A stretch of 64,000 bases of DNA from assembly GCA_029379385.1 (NCBI GenBank), contig CM055611.1, positions 806,001 to 870,000 of the forward strand, written 5' to 3'. This DNA comes from Quillaja saponaria. Taxonomy: Eukaryota > Streptophyta > Magnoliopsida > Fabales > Quillajaceae. The notes beneath the pieces are model-generated. The model saw only the letters and a list, made by a program, of their open reading frames with translations, ran no database searches and was not told the origin of the DNA. Positions within the stretch are counted from its first letter, which is position 1. Every line of letters starts with the position of its first letter. Shown here in pieces: positions 13,702-24,111 of this stretch. The position numbers and the translations under genes are program-made.

Positions 13702-15729
13702 ATGGCATTAGAGATAAAGAAATGTCTTCTTCAAGGTATTTACTCCTTCAAACAACTCAAGCATGTCCATGGCCGCCTTCTCCGTTTTGGCCTTGATCAA
13801 GATAACTATCTTCTTAACATGGTTTTGCGCTATAGCTTAGATTCTGGAAACACGAACTATTCACGGCTTGTTTTCAAGCAATCCAAGAAACCCAATATTT
13901 TTTTGTGGAATACTATGATTCGGGGAATGATTTCGAATGACTGCTTCGGTGATGCTATTGAAATCTTTGATTCAATGAGGGGTGACGGGATTATACCCGA
14001 CAATTTTACTTTCCCTTTCGTTCTGAAGGCGTGTGCAAGGCTTTCAGATTTCCAACTTGGCGTGAAGATTTATGCCCTTGTGGTGAAACTAGGTCTTGAT
14101 TGTGATGTGTTTGTTAAGACCAGTTTAGTTTGTTTGTATGCAAAATGTGGGTTTTTGGAAGATGCTAAAAAGGTGTTTGATAATATTCCTGACAAAAACA
14201 TTGTTTCCGGGACTGCCATAATTTGTGGTTATATTAGCTGCTGTCAATACAAAGAAGCTATTAATTTGTTCCAGGGATTGTTGGAGATGGGTCTGAGACC
14301 TGATAGTTTTACTCTGGTTCGTGTTTTGTCTGCTTGTACTCAGTTAGGGGATTTAATTAGTGGAGAATGGATTGACGGATACATTAAAGAGATTGGCCTC
14401 CAAACGAATGTCTTTGTGGCCACCTCTTTAGTTGATATGTTTGCTAAGTGTGGAAACATGGAAAAAGCACGTTATGCCTTTGATGGAATGCATGAGAAGG
14501 ATATAGTGTCTTGGAGTACCATGATTCAGGGTTATGCATCAAATGGGCTCCCTAAAGAAGCAATTGACCTCTTCTTTCAAATGCGAAGAGAAAATCTTAA
14601 ACCTGATTGTTATGCCATTGTAGGATTGCTTTCTGCTTGTGCAAGGTTAGGTGCACTAGAATTAGGAGATTGGGCAAGCAGTTTGTTGGATTCTCGTGAA
14701 TACTTTTCGAATCCTGTCCTGGGTACAGCTTTGATTGACATGTATGCAAAATGTGGAAGCATGGCTCAAGCATGGGAAATTTTCAAAAGGATGAAAGTAA
14801 AAGACCGTGTGGGGTTTAATACTGTTATATCGGGACTTTCTCTGAATGGACATGTCAAACCTGCATTTGGAGTATTTGGCCAATTAGAAAAATTGGGGAT
14901 TCAACCCGATGAGAATACATTTGTTGGTCTGCTTTGTGGATGTACTCATGCCGGTCTGGTTGATGATGGTCGTCGATATTTTAGAAGCATGATTTGTGTC
15001 TTTTCTGTAACTCCAACAATTGAACATTATGGATGTATGGTGGATCTCCTTGGTCGTGCGGGTTTGTTAACCGAAGCCCATCAGTTGATCAAAAGTATGC
15101 CAATGAAGGCTAATGCTATTGTTTGGGGAGCCTTATTGGGTGGATGTAGGTTACATCGGGACAGCCACTTAGCAGAACATGTATTAAACCAACTCATTGA
15201 TTTAGAACCATGGAATTCAGGATATTATGTTATCTTATCAAATATATACTCAGCAAGTCGTAGATGGGTTGAAGCAGAAAAAATTAGATTAGATATGAAT
15301 GAGAAAGGGCTCAAAAAAGTACCTGGGTATAGTTGGATTGAAGTAGATGGGGTTGTTCATGAATTCCTTGTAGGAGACAACTCTCATCCTTTATCAGAGA
15401 AGATATATGGAAAACTTGACGAATTAGCTAAGGATATGAGAGCAGCTGGTTATGTTCCAACGACAGAACTTGTGCTCTTTGACATAGAAGAGGAGGAGAA
15501 GGAACACAACCTGGGTTTTCACAGCGAGAAGCTAGCTGTTGCATTTGGTCTGATCAGTACCAAGGCAAATGATGTGATTCGAGTTGTTAAAAACCTTCGG
15601 GTGTGTGGTGATTGTCATGAGGCCATGAAGCTCATTTCCCTGATTACAGGAAGGGAGATAATTATTCGGGATAATAACAGATTTCATTGTTTTATTAAAG
15701 GCTCATGTTCCTGCAATGGTTATTGGTAA
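13702..15729 (+). CDS. Pentatricopeptide repeat protein, PLS class with E/E+/DYW tail (At3g08820-like)
   Basis: Single uninterrupted exon of 675 codons, as usual for this family. It is predicted to act in mitochondria or plastids as a sequence-specific RNA-binding factor, usually for C-to-U editing. The N-terminus (about residues 15-45, QLKHVHGRLLRFGLDQDNYL) is typical of PCMP-H proteins. Repeats of the FD.M..KD..SW..MI..Y and ..PD..T.. type follow to about residue 480. Next come E/E+ motifs (VWGALLGGCRLH; GYSWIEVDG) and the DYW deaminase domain with its zinc-site residues HSE (607-609) and CGDCH (635-639). The last three residues are GYW instead of DYW. Overall resemblance to Arabidopsis At3g08820 is from memory and strong. 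The start codon at 13702 is the first in-frame ATG. A degenerate copy of the DYW end lies just downstream. Confidence 0.93.
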   Translation: MALEIKKCLLQGIYSFKQLKHVHGRLLRFGLDQDNYLLNMVLRYSLDSGNTNYSRLVFKQSKKPNIFLWNTMIRGMISNDCFGDAIEIFDSMRGDGIIPDNFTFPFVLKACARLSDFQLGVKIYALVVKLGLDCDVFVKTSLVCLYAKCGFLEDAKKVFDNIPDKNIVSGTAIICGYISCCQYKEAINLFQGLLEMGLRPDSFTLVRVLSACTQLGDLISGEWIDGYIKEIGLQTNVFVATSLVDMFAKCGNMEKARYAFDGMHEKDIVSWSTMIQGYASNGLPKEAIDLFFQMRRENLKPDCYAIVGLLSACARLGALELGDWASSLLDSREYFSNPVLGTALIDMYAKCGSMAQAWEIFKRMKVKDRVGFNTVISGLSLNGHVKPAFGVFGQLEKLGIQPDENTFVGLLCGCTHAGLVDDGRRYFRSMICVFSVTPTIEHYGCMVDLLGRAGLLTEAHQLIKSMPMKANAIVWGALLGGCRLHRDSHLAEHVLNQLIDLEPWNSGYYVILSNIYSASRRWVEAEKIRLDMNEKGLKKVPGYSWIEVDGVVHEFLVGDNSHPLSEKIYGKLDELAKDMRAAGYVPTTELVLFDIEEEEKEHNLGFHSEKLAVAFGLISTKANDVIRVVKNLRVCGDCHEAMKLISLITGREIIIRDNNRFHCFIKGSCSCNGYW

Positions 15730-15916
15730 AAAAAAAATGCAATATACTTTTATCCCCATGGTGAAGATTCATCATGAAGTTGCCTGATTTTCACCTTTTA
15801 TACGTTCAAATGGAAGTCCTATAATATCCATTGACCATTGTCCTATCAATGGAGAGGATCCAGAAGCTGTCTTGGAAGGTTCCATCAGGCTAGTACGAAT
15901 TATCATTACCTCTGCC

Positions 15917-16021
15917 TGTAACGTGATTCAAGTTATTAATAGCGTTGTGTGTCCGGTGAATTTTGTGAGGCCACAAAGCTCATTCTTAGTTTAAGAGAGA
16001 GAGAATTATTCAGGATAGTAA
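15917..16021 (+). pseudogene. Degenerate second copy of the PPR DYW-domain end
   Basis: This stretch aligns along its length with the 3' part of the PPR gene (about 15572-15678). 'gtgattcaagtt' matches 'gtgattcgagtt', 'gtgaggccacaaagctcatt' matches 'tcatgaggccatgaagctcatt', and 'gaattattcaggata' matches 'taattattcgggata'. The spacing is about 345 bp. The frame is broken by stops and the zinc ligands are lost. It is best read as the remnant of a tandem duplication of the gene's 3' end. The preceding 70 bases may belong to the same copy but are too diverged to be sure. Confidence 0.7.
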
Positions 16022-16592
16022 GTGATTAACACTAGAAAATTTTATTCCTCAATTTATTTTGATAGTTTATTTATAGATCAAAATAGATCTCCATCATATT
16101 TAGACTAAGTTTGATAATATTTTTTAAGACAGTATTATGACTTTTTGAAAACCTTAACAAATCACTGTACTTGCAATTTTTTTGGTTAATTATTTTTTGG
16201 AGAGATGCTTTTTCTATTGTTTTTAAAAAGTCATGGTTGTTATAAAAATACTTTAAGTGACGCTTTTAAAAGTTAGTTGTAATTTTTTAAAATTAAAAGT
16301 AGAAATATTATTTTATTAATTTAAAAAATTCTTAATATATTTTTAATTAATTTACAAACCATCTAATAAAAATTAATCAATATTAATGATATTTATTTTG
16401 TCATTTTATAAATATATAACAACTTATGATTTGTTTTAACAAATACTTTTTAATATTTTTACTATTTACATTAATTTTTATAAAATATTTACTAAACAAG
16501 ATTATTGTGATTTTTTGACAGTTATCATAAAAATAACCACAAAATGAATTATCAAATTTATTTAAAATAAATGAATTCTATTACACACCTTA

Positions 16593-17080
16593 AATGAAAT
16601 ACTCAACCCTTTCGTGTCAATCCAGGCCTCAAAGTAGTTTACACATTTACCTCAATTGTAAAGAAAGAAAAAAGAAAACACTAACTACTATGTTGCACTC
16701 AAAATAAACTAGTTAGTATTTCGAAATTCTTAGTGTTTGATAATACTTAGCAATAGAAACTGAGTGCATAAGTTTGGATCAATCCAGGTCCCATTTTAGA
16801 ACCAAAAATGCCCTTACATCTCAGCGATTTCAAGCACATACCCCATCTGCATCGGAGACATATATTATTGTATGGAAAACCCAACACATATTTAAATTTC
16901 CTTATCTTCGATTTTTTTTCATTAAATTATATATTTTTCAAAATTATAGGAAGTATTTAACACCCAAAGTCTATTGCTAATTCATGGATCGAATCAAAAT
17001 GTATCTCCAATCTTTGCATATATTTTTCTTCCGGAGTTATAAAATTTTAATCAAATCAATGAGTTATCAAAAAATTCTAG
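16593..17080 (+). repeat. Partial, isolated copy of the 24-33 kb repeat block Y
   Basis: From 'actcaaccctttcgt' through 'aactagttagtatttc', 'ggatcaatccagg' and 'gcatcggagacatatatta', this region matches blocks Y1, Y2 and Y3 at 25.6, 29.6 and 31.7 kb in the same order and orientation. It ends with one ~100-bp palindrome (about 16973-17074). It lacks the TATA-like core that follows in the full blocks. It shows that the repeat family spans at least 16 kb and now flanks the F-box gene on both sides. Confidence 0.75.
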
Positions 17081-17313
17081 AAGAATTTGTTTCTCAATTT
17101 GAGGGCTGTAATCACCAGGCCATTTCTTTGGGTGAATCGAGAGTTAAGAACTTAATGTTTCTTGGAATTGGGCCTGAGAAGTTGTTGTCTGAAAAGTACA
17201 AGTGGTTTAATGAAATTCAAGTGGACATGGTCCTAGGGAATTCTTCCTGTGAGTGCATCATCAGTGCAGCTGCAGTAGAGGAGGAAGCCTATTCAAATAC
17301 TTGGATTCTGTAA
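17081..17313 (+). other. Coding-like remnant of unknown origin
   Basis: Directly after the palindrome, base composition becomes balanced. An open frame runs to TAA at 17311-17313, with a plausible globular translation from about 17089 (contains GESRVKNLMFLGIGPEKLL and ends SNTWIL). There is no credible start, since the upstream part of this frame is repeat DNA. I do not recognise the family. It may be a captured exon fragment or a chance frame. Confidence 0.3.
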
Positions 17314-17839
17314 ACTTCAAAACTCTTTTTTCATATTTTACATATTTCCGGATTTTTTGAATATTGGATATGTAGACTACTTTTTCTACTGAAATCAATT
17401 TTTGGTTGTTTTTGTACAAGGTCATCTCGATATTTCAATATTTTTGCATTTTGATTCACTTATCTTCTAGTTTTGGGTTTTTTTTTTTTTCCAACTTTGT
17501 TTTTAGTCTTTTGGTGTCAAGTTTTTTCTTCATATCATCATTTGTGACATCTTTGCGTTGAATGAAGAAAAAGTTTACTTGTACTTTACTTGAACTAAAA
17601 AACTTAGACTACTACATTGCCCGGTGATATTTTTACTTTTTGAGATGATGTATTATTCTAACTCTCTTAAAATTATTTTTAAAACGTCATAACAGTAGTG
17701 TTTAGTAAAATAATATAAAAACTGTTATCAATAAATATAAGTCACAAAATTAAGCTTAGTTAATAATACTGTAATTTTTTGTATTAAAAAATAAGATTAT
17801 ATTAGTTTTAAATTTTTTATAAGCATTCTCTCAAAAACG

Positions 17840-18482
17840 AATACCAAACCCAGCTTAGTATTCTTCTACTCTATTATACAAAGAAAAAAAAAGTTACGAA
17901 TTCACATATGTATATGGATTTGGCTTTTATCTTACAAAATTGTTTCAAAACATAAAAAAATAAAATTAACTTAGTCATAAGTTTGCAAGCTTCGAGCACA
18001 AAACTACATAGTAATTATGAGTCCTGCTTATCCTCCCATAATTCCTATTCTTGTTCTCTTCTTATTCTTCAACTTGTCCTTTTTTTGCTAAATATAAAAA
18101 ATTGACTTATGCTATTCATAAGTATGAGTGCCCTCCCAAAAAGTATTACTAAACCAAGCCTAAATGACACTTCTTTTCTATCATACCAAAAAAAAGAAGT
18201 TATGAATTCACATATGTATACGGATTACAATTTGTGGTTTTTATCTTATAAAATTGTTTTATATATGAATTAATTAAACAAATATCAATATAATTATAAA
18301 TCAAGAATAGATTAAACAATTATCAATAATTTTTTCATAAAAAAAAATTGACTGCAAAATGACATGTAAGAGCATCCTCCTCATCCACAATCCTTCAATA
18401 ACCCTTGTCAATTACGCACAACTAAAAGCCAAAAAAAAAAAAAAAACATACAGGACTCATAGTTCCTATTCTTCTTCTCTTC
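17840..18482. repeat. Direct duplication of the F-box gene's 3' end and flank
   Basis: Two related segments, about 17840-18080 and 18130-18530, share 'gaattcacatatgtata.ggat', 'ttttatctta.aaaattgttt' and 'ttcctattctt.ttctcttcttattcttcaacttgt.c'. The second segment runs into the last codons of the F-box gene (stop at 18483-18485), so the first copy carries a small piece of its coding end. Spacing between matching marks changes from about 305 to 419 bases, so later indels have occurred. Confidence 0.65.
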
Positions 18483-19700
18483 TTATTCTTCAACTTGTTC
18501 TTTGTTTCCTCTCTTGCTTAAATCAGTTACAGAGTTATTGAGAGGAACAAGACTTCCTACAACAAAAGTCGTCACATAGAATCTTGGAGCACCAGAAACT
18601 TTTACATTTTGGGTTCTCTTCATTTTCACATCATACCAGACAAGTCCATCGCCATCATCAAAATACAAGAGAATTTTGTCACGGCACCGTGAATAAGCTA
18701 AAGGCTTCACATAAACAGAACGAGACACTGGTAGATGGCTTACCTTACACACCTTGGTCCATGAGTCTTCAATCCCATATATCTTCATCACCCATACATG
18801 AGCAGAATATAAACAACAATCCTCGTAACCCTTGTAATGAAGAATAGTTACAGAAAGGCATCCTCCCAAGACGGATAATGTCTTCAAAGGATTATTAGGC
18901 TCTGGATGTGGCAGCTCACGACATTGCTCAGTCCCAAGATCAAAAGCAACAAGAATGTCATTGTCAGACCCCCCAATCGAATGGAAAGCATTATTAAAAA
19001 GCACCGTTAACTCACAATTAACTCCATAAGGGAAGGAATCAAGAGCAGCCCTATGCCAAGAATCATTCTTCAAACTATAAACATTAAGTTGATCTCTGCG
19101 ATCGGATTTCTTGACTCTACACACCACTTTGTAGTCCTGGTTGATGTGGTCATATCCAAACCCAAAAATATCAGTTACTGGAGCATGAGTGAATTCGTCG
19201 TAGACCGGTACTGACCATGGAATTTTCTGGTACTTCCCAGTGGTAGGGTTCCATAAAATAAAGAAGGTACAATTTGGACGCTCGACCAAAAGAATCAGGC
19301 CATTACAAGAACCAACGACATAGGTCAAGCCAGCATACTCCGGGAAACATTTCATAGGGTTATATTTATCTACAGGAAGGGCAAGGGCATCATCATGATC
19401 AAGCAGCTTGTCAAAGTCAAGAGAGTAGAGACAATCTAAATTTTGCTCGGCATGTTTAAATATTGTTTCGTAAGAACTGCGGCCACCAAAAGCGTGAATT
19501 TTTGTATTGAAAATAAGACTGAGATTGGAACTGGTTGCATTGGAACACTGAAGATGAAGCTGGATAAAATGTGGGCTGTCTATTAGAGAACGCCATTGTT
19601 TGGAAACACACCTCCAAGCCATAAGAGTCTTAGCGGGTAACCAACACAGTATGAGGCTCATGATATCCATTGGGAGTTCTTGTACTCCTGGAAAATTCAT
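18483..19700 (-). CDS. F-box protein with F-box-associated (FBA) domain, CPR1/At3g06240 type
   Basis: Substrate receptor of an SCF ubiquitin ligase: the F-box binds SKP1/ASK and the C-terminal domain recruits a target, which cannot be read from sequence. I start at the ATG at 19700, just downstream of a good splice acceptor (ctctgcag, exon from 19739), giving 405 residues. A longer open frame to 19787 would read through the intron. The F-box is at about residues 8-45 (ELPMDIMSLILCWLPAKTL, then RCVSKQW). The FBA/beta-propeller-like region follows, with SCNGLILL, WNPTTGKY and FGFGYDHINQDYKVV, motifs typical of FBA type 1. The leader exon probably lies at about 19937-20040, with donor gttagt after AACA. 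That leader and its promoter are duplicated at 20095-20442. Family is certain; the orthologue is not. Confidence 0.9.
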   Translation of the reverse strand: MNFPGVQELPMDIMSLILCWLPAKTLMAWRCVSKQWRSLIDSPHFIQLHLQCSNATSSNLSLIFNTKIHAFGGRSSYETIFKHAEQNLDCLYSLDFDKLLDHDDALALPVDKYNPMKCFPEYAGLTYVVGSCNGLILLVERPNCTFFILWNPTTGKYQKIPWSVPVYDEFTHAPVTDIFGFGYDHINQDYKVVCRVKKSDRRDQLNVYSLKNDSWHRAALDSFPYGVNCELTVLFNNAFHSIGGSDNDILVAFDLGTEQCRELPHPEPNNPLKTLSVLGGCLSVTILHYKGYEDCCLYSAHVWVMKIYGIEDSWTKVCKVSHLPVSRSVYVKPLAYSRCRDKILLYFDDGDGLVWYDVKMKRTQNVKVSGAPRFYVTTFVVGSLVPLNNSVTDLSKRGNKEQVEE

Positions 19701-19770
19701 ATCTTCAATTTCTATTGGGAGTTCTTCTACCTCTACTATCTGCAGAGCAACAGAACAGACTTGATACGTA

Positions 19771-20409
19771 TAAATCAAAAGACACAATTATAGAATACTA
19801 GAATAGAAAGAAACAAATCTATATAAAACACCAGTTCTAGACCTCAACATACAAACCCCAACAAAACAAAATAAATTATGAGGATAGATCTGAACTGGAA
19901 AATAATGATATAATAAAAACATAATTATACTAACTGTTAAATTCTCCTCTGTATAGGTCCCGACCAGACGAATGATTACGATTTTGATTTTGACTGAGAT
20001 GAAGGAGAACGAATCGAAAGAAGTAATCTCCTGGATTCTTATTTTCTTTTTCTTCTTATATCTTATATCTTATACATATATATATATATATATATAAATC
20101 AAAACACACGATTATAAAATATTAGAATAGAAAGAAACAAATCTATATAACACCCCAGTTCTAGACCTCAACATACAAACCCCAACAAAACAAAATAATT
20201 TATGAGGATAGATTTGAACTGGAAAATAATGATATAATAAAAACAAAATTATACTAACTGTTAAATTCTCCTCTGTATAGGTCCCGACCAGACGAATGAT
20301 TACGATTTTGATTTTGACTGAGATGAAGGAGAACGAATCGAATTTCAGATTTTGGAGGAGAAAGAATCGAGTGAAGAAATCTCCTGGATTCTTATTTTCT
20401 TCTTCTTCT

Positions 20410-20442
<33 letters not shown>
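19771..20442 (-). repeat. Tandem duplication of the F-box leader exon and promoter
   Basis: Copy 1 (19771-20094) and copy 2 (20095-20442) are about 95% alike over some 300 bp. Both contain the presumed 5' UTR exon, its donor site and the CT-rich stretch, and both end in a (TA)n run (20073-20094 and about 20414-20440). Copy 2 has about 28 extra bases after 'gaacgaatcgaa', which look like the older sequence later lost from copy 1. The gene may therefore have two alternative promoters and first exons. Confidence 0.85.
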
Positions 20443-21507
20443 GTAATATAAAAGTCGGTGATTCTAAGTGCTTATAGCCGAGTACATACCCAATACAATT
20501 ATACTTCCCACTTCTAGTACAACTGTTGTATTTGAGACAATTTAGTAAAAGAAAACTAGTTTAAATTATGTATATATTTTTTAAAAAATTAATAAAAAGC
20601 CTTAAATTATGTATATAATAAAAACTTAATATAATATAATATTTTTTTAATTAGGTATTATAAAATATTTTCAAAATTAATTTTAATATATAATATTTTA
20701 CTTATATTCTTAAATACTTTAATATTGGAACTCATATTTTTTTTCTTTTTCATTTTATTATATAAGAGAACAACTTTCGAGGATGACTTTGTTATTCCCC
20801 AATCACCCGAGTTTATCGTCCTTCATATGGGCACATGATGCTTATCGAGCCTTCATGCCCAATCAAGTTGAAGCTATAAATTTATTTTTCGTTTTTTGTT
20901 TTTTGTACTCCTCTCAACTAGACACATACGCCTGGTGAATTTCAAACTAGTAATCTTTCAAAGTACCTTGTTCTTGAAGAAGATGGAACTACTGTTTGAC
21001 TTGATGGCTATTAGCAAATTGAAGTACATAGTATTTCATACTGATCCAACCATTGGTGGGGGATGGTCTTATGGACATCCCAACCAAGCAAATTATACAC
21101 CCTGTTACATTGTTTCATCAGCCTAATTAAGGTCTAAGGCAGAGATCCTAATGTGGCACATAAAATGAGAAATAACATCAGTCAATGCCGATTCTCATAT
21201 CTAATTCTTTATTTGGTTACATTAATGGAACCCGTATCCTCCTCCTGAAAAGATCTTGGATGAAGCTACGACAAAACAGATTGATAATCCAAAATACAAA
21301 GCATAGTTAAAGATCGAGTAGCTTGGGTCTGTAACTGAAAACATTTAATAAAACTATAGATAAAACCTAAATACTAAAGTTTTTGTGCAAGTTGAAGTCA
21401 CCTAGTATTGTAGGTCATGTGGCTAATTTATAGGGTGACACATGTCCAATTTAGATGGGCAGTAAAGAACCCTATATTTGCAATGGGGTACTATATAATT
21501 TATCATT
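20443..21507. other. Intergenic, no gene seen
   Basis: AT-rich. A more balanced patch at about 20760-21330 has short open frames but no recognisable domain and no start/stop logic. It could be an old coding or repeat fragment. Confidence 0.35.
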
Positions 21508-22320
21508 ATAATTTATTAATATTGAAAAGAATTAGGATAAAAAAAAAAAACAATAGTCATAAAATAATAAAAATTACATTAATTACTAAAGTAGCAAAAA
21601 AATTATGAAAGTAGTAAAAATATATATATATTTTAAGCAAAATAACAATTAAAAAGTATTTATATAATAGTAAAAACTCATAGGATATTTAAGAAAATAA
21701 AATTTCTTCCATTAAAAATTAAAACAACAATATAAAATCATGGAAACTATATATTTTTTAATTCATAATATTTTTTTTTTAAAATTATAAATTTGAGAAG
21801 AACTAAAAGATAATATAATTATTAGGAACTTGTTAAATAAAAAATTTTGAAAAATTCAAAATTAACTATTATTGACATATCATTATGGAAAAAAATGTTT
21901 TTATGATATAAAATTTAAACAACAGTATTATAATTATAAAAACTATACACTAAATATTTCTTTTAATTCATGGTAATTTTTAAATTTTTAATTCTTAAAT
22001 TTGAGAAGAACTAGAAAAAGAAAAAGAAAAAAAGAAAGAAGATTTTTAGGTACTTATTAAATAAATAAAAAATATGAAATTTAATTTAATTGCTATTGAC
22101 ATGTAATTATTGAAATTATAGAAATTAGTAAAAAAGAAATCAATAGTCCTAAAATAATTGTAATTCTATTGATATTAAAATAGAAAAAAAAGTAAACAAT
22201 AAAAAATAGTAGCCTAGTTGAAGCAAAATAATAACTATACATAACTATGTAATAATATAAACTCATAAATGTATAGAACAAAAAAAACAAAATTTTTTGT
22301 CACTAAGGCTTTTATATAAA
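21508..22320 (+). repeat. Left arm of a long inverted repeat (partner at 27130-27750)
   Basis: The segment 'ttattaatattgaaaagaattaggat...aatagtcataaaataa...aaagtagcaaaaaaattatgaaagtagtaaaa...caattaaaaagtattta' is the reverse complement of sequence at about 27500-27750. The 'aaatttgagaagaact' region pairs with 'agttcttctcaaattt' near 27281. A second, internally repeated copy of the motif is at about 21990-22250. Very AT-rich, no coding. Confidence 0.65.
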
Positions 22321-22705
22321 ATATATATATATATTCCTTCTTCCATCTTGCATCCTCCTTAATTAATAACTAGAAACCAAATAATGGAAGTGGGAGGAAG
22401 ACAAAATTCCTCATCAAAAGAATGGTTACATCTCTAGTGCCATAGATACCATAACCCTCATAAGAAAATCACATTCCACGCCACACCATTCGGACCAATA
22501 TTTTTAAGATAATGTAAACAAGTTAGATTTTTAGATAAGATATCCATGTAAGAAGTGTTGAAATAAATTAAATATGACTTGACATGACGAATAACATGAA
22601 TTTTGTTTCAATAATATAATAGTACTTAATCTCAAGAGAGCCCTTATTGTTTTTTAGGATCACAATCTATTAATTGACATGAGTTTTTTTTTTTTTTTTT
22701 TTAAA

Positions 22706-23830
22706 TACCTATATTGATTCTATTTGATTTATCTTGTTCACCTTTTCTTATTTCTTTTTCCTAGTTTAATTTTTATTAGGCTTTTTAATTTTATTTTTTA
22801 TTTTATTGGATTATTTTTCCTAAACTCTTCAACTTTTTTGGTAATTGTTTTCAATTCAACGTAAAAGTCTAATACATTTCCTAACCAAAAAATGTCTAAT
22901 TTATTTTTTTCAATTATTTTCTTTTTACTACCTACAATTTTTTCTTAAATTATATTTTTAAATTAATTTTTCTTAAAATTAAATATTTAGGTGTTCTTTT
23001 TTCTTAGAGTAACTAATGTTACATATTAATTTTTTTAATATTAATTTTAAGCTTTCTTGTTAAGATTGTTTATTCTAATAATAAAATCATACTCGCCCAA
23101 AAATAATAATAAAGGCAAAGAATATTAGTGAAAAACATAGAAGGGGGGTCTTAAAAATAATATTTCTTGAAATTCCTGACATAATTACGAAAAACTATTT
23201 GGCAATAGTTGTAATTATTTTCTAAATTTCAACTCAAATCCATGCAATAGATTTCATAATTTCAGTTAACAAAAAGATTGAAAGAAATTCCTAAAACAAT
23301 TTTCACAATACTTTCAATGGCTTAAGAGTAAAAAGGACAAGGACTTGAAATTGTGCTTATTAACATTCTAAATTTTAAAAGTACCAGCACAAAATAACAT
23401 TACAAAATTACTATCTTTACATATTAAATACAGTAAATATATCTTTGTCTACTAGTGGTTTGAATGATTTTCAGTTTTCACAATAACAAATTACCAAAGT
23501 ATTATTTTTCTCACTAGCATTTGTCGTAGTTACTCTAAGAAAAAAGAACGTCTACATATTTTATTTTAACATAAAATTAAAGTTTTTTAAGTTAATATAA
23601 AATTTACAAGAAAATGTAAAGAGAAAAAAAATGCACAGAGTAAAAAGAAAATAATTCGAAAAAATATATATTCGACTTTTTTTTTGGGGGGGGGGGGGGG
23701 GGGGTTATGAAATATATTGGACTTTTAAGATGAATTGAAAAAAAATACCAAAAAAGTTGAAGAGTTTAAGAAAAATAGTCCAGTGAAAAAAAAATCAAAG
23801 TAGGAAAGAGAAATAATAAAATGTGACATA
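22706..23830. mobile_element. Long foldback element with ~300-bp imperfect inverted arms and a G19 run
   Basis: Left arm about 22706-23020 and right arm about 23520-23830 are reverse complements. For example 'aaactcttcaacttttttggtaatt' at 22822 pairs with 'aataccaaaaaagttgaagagttta' at 23745, and 'gttcttttttcttagagtaact' at 22993 pairs with 'agttactctaagaaaaaagaac' at 23528. The centre is about 500 bp. A run of nine T then nineteen G (23686-23704) lies in the right arm and interrupts the pairing. Another partial copy of the arm follows at about 23900-24050. It looks like a foldback/MITE relic; no transposase and no certain target-site duplication were seen. Confidence 0.65.
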
Positions 23831-24111
23831 CCTGATTGAATAGTTTCCTGTTACAGGAAGAAGATTTCTAACAAGCAAGGCAAAAATATACCTACAAATG
23901 AAAGAAGTTGAAGAGTTTTAAAAAAATACTTCAATAAAAAGGAAAACCTAACTAAAAATTAGACATAAGAAGGATAAATAATAAATGTTGAATAAGTGAA
24001 ATAGAGTAAAAATGAATGTTTTAGGAAAATAGAAAACTCATTCTAATTAATAGGTTGTGGCCCTAAAAAAATTGGTTATGACAATAAGTGCTCCCTAATA
24101 TTAATTATCTA

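Noticed and set aside
15845..15875. About 25 of 28 bases match SCAR exon 1 (gatccagaagct.t.ttggaaggt), suggesting a SCAR fragment
   Set aside because: Only one short stretch, in a region that aligns better as the upstream part of the decayed PPR/DYW copy; no flanking SCAR similarity.
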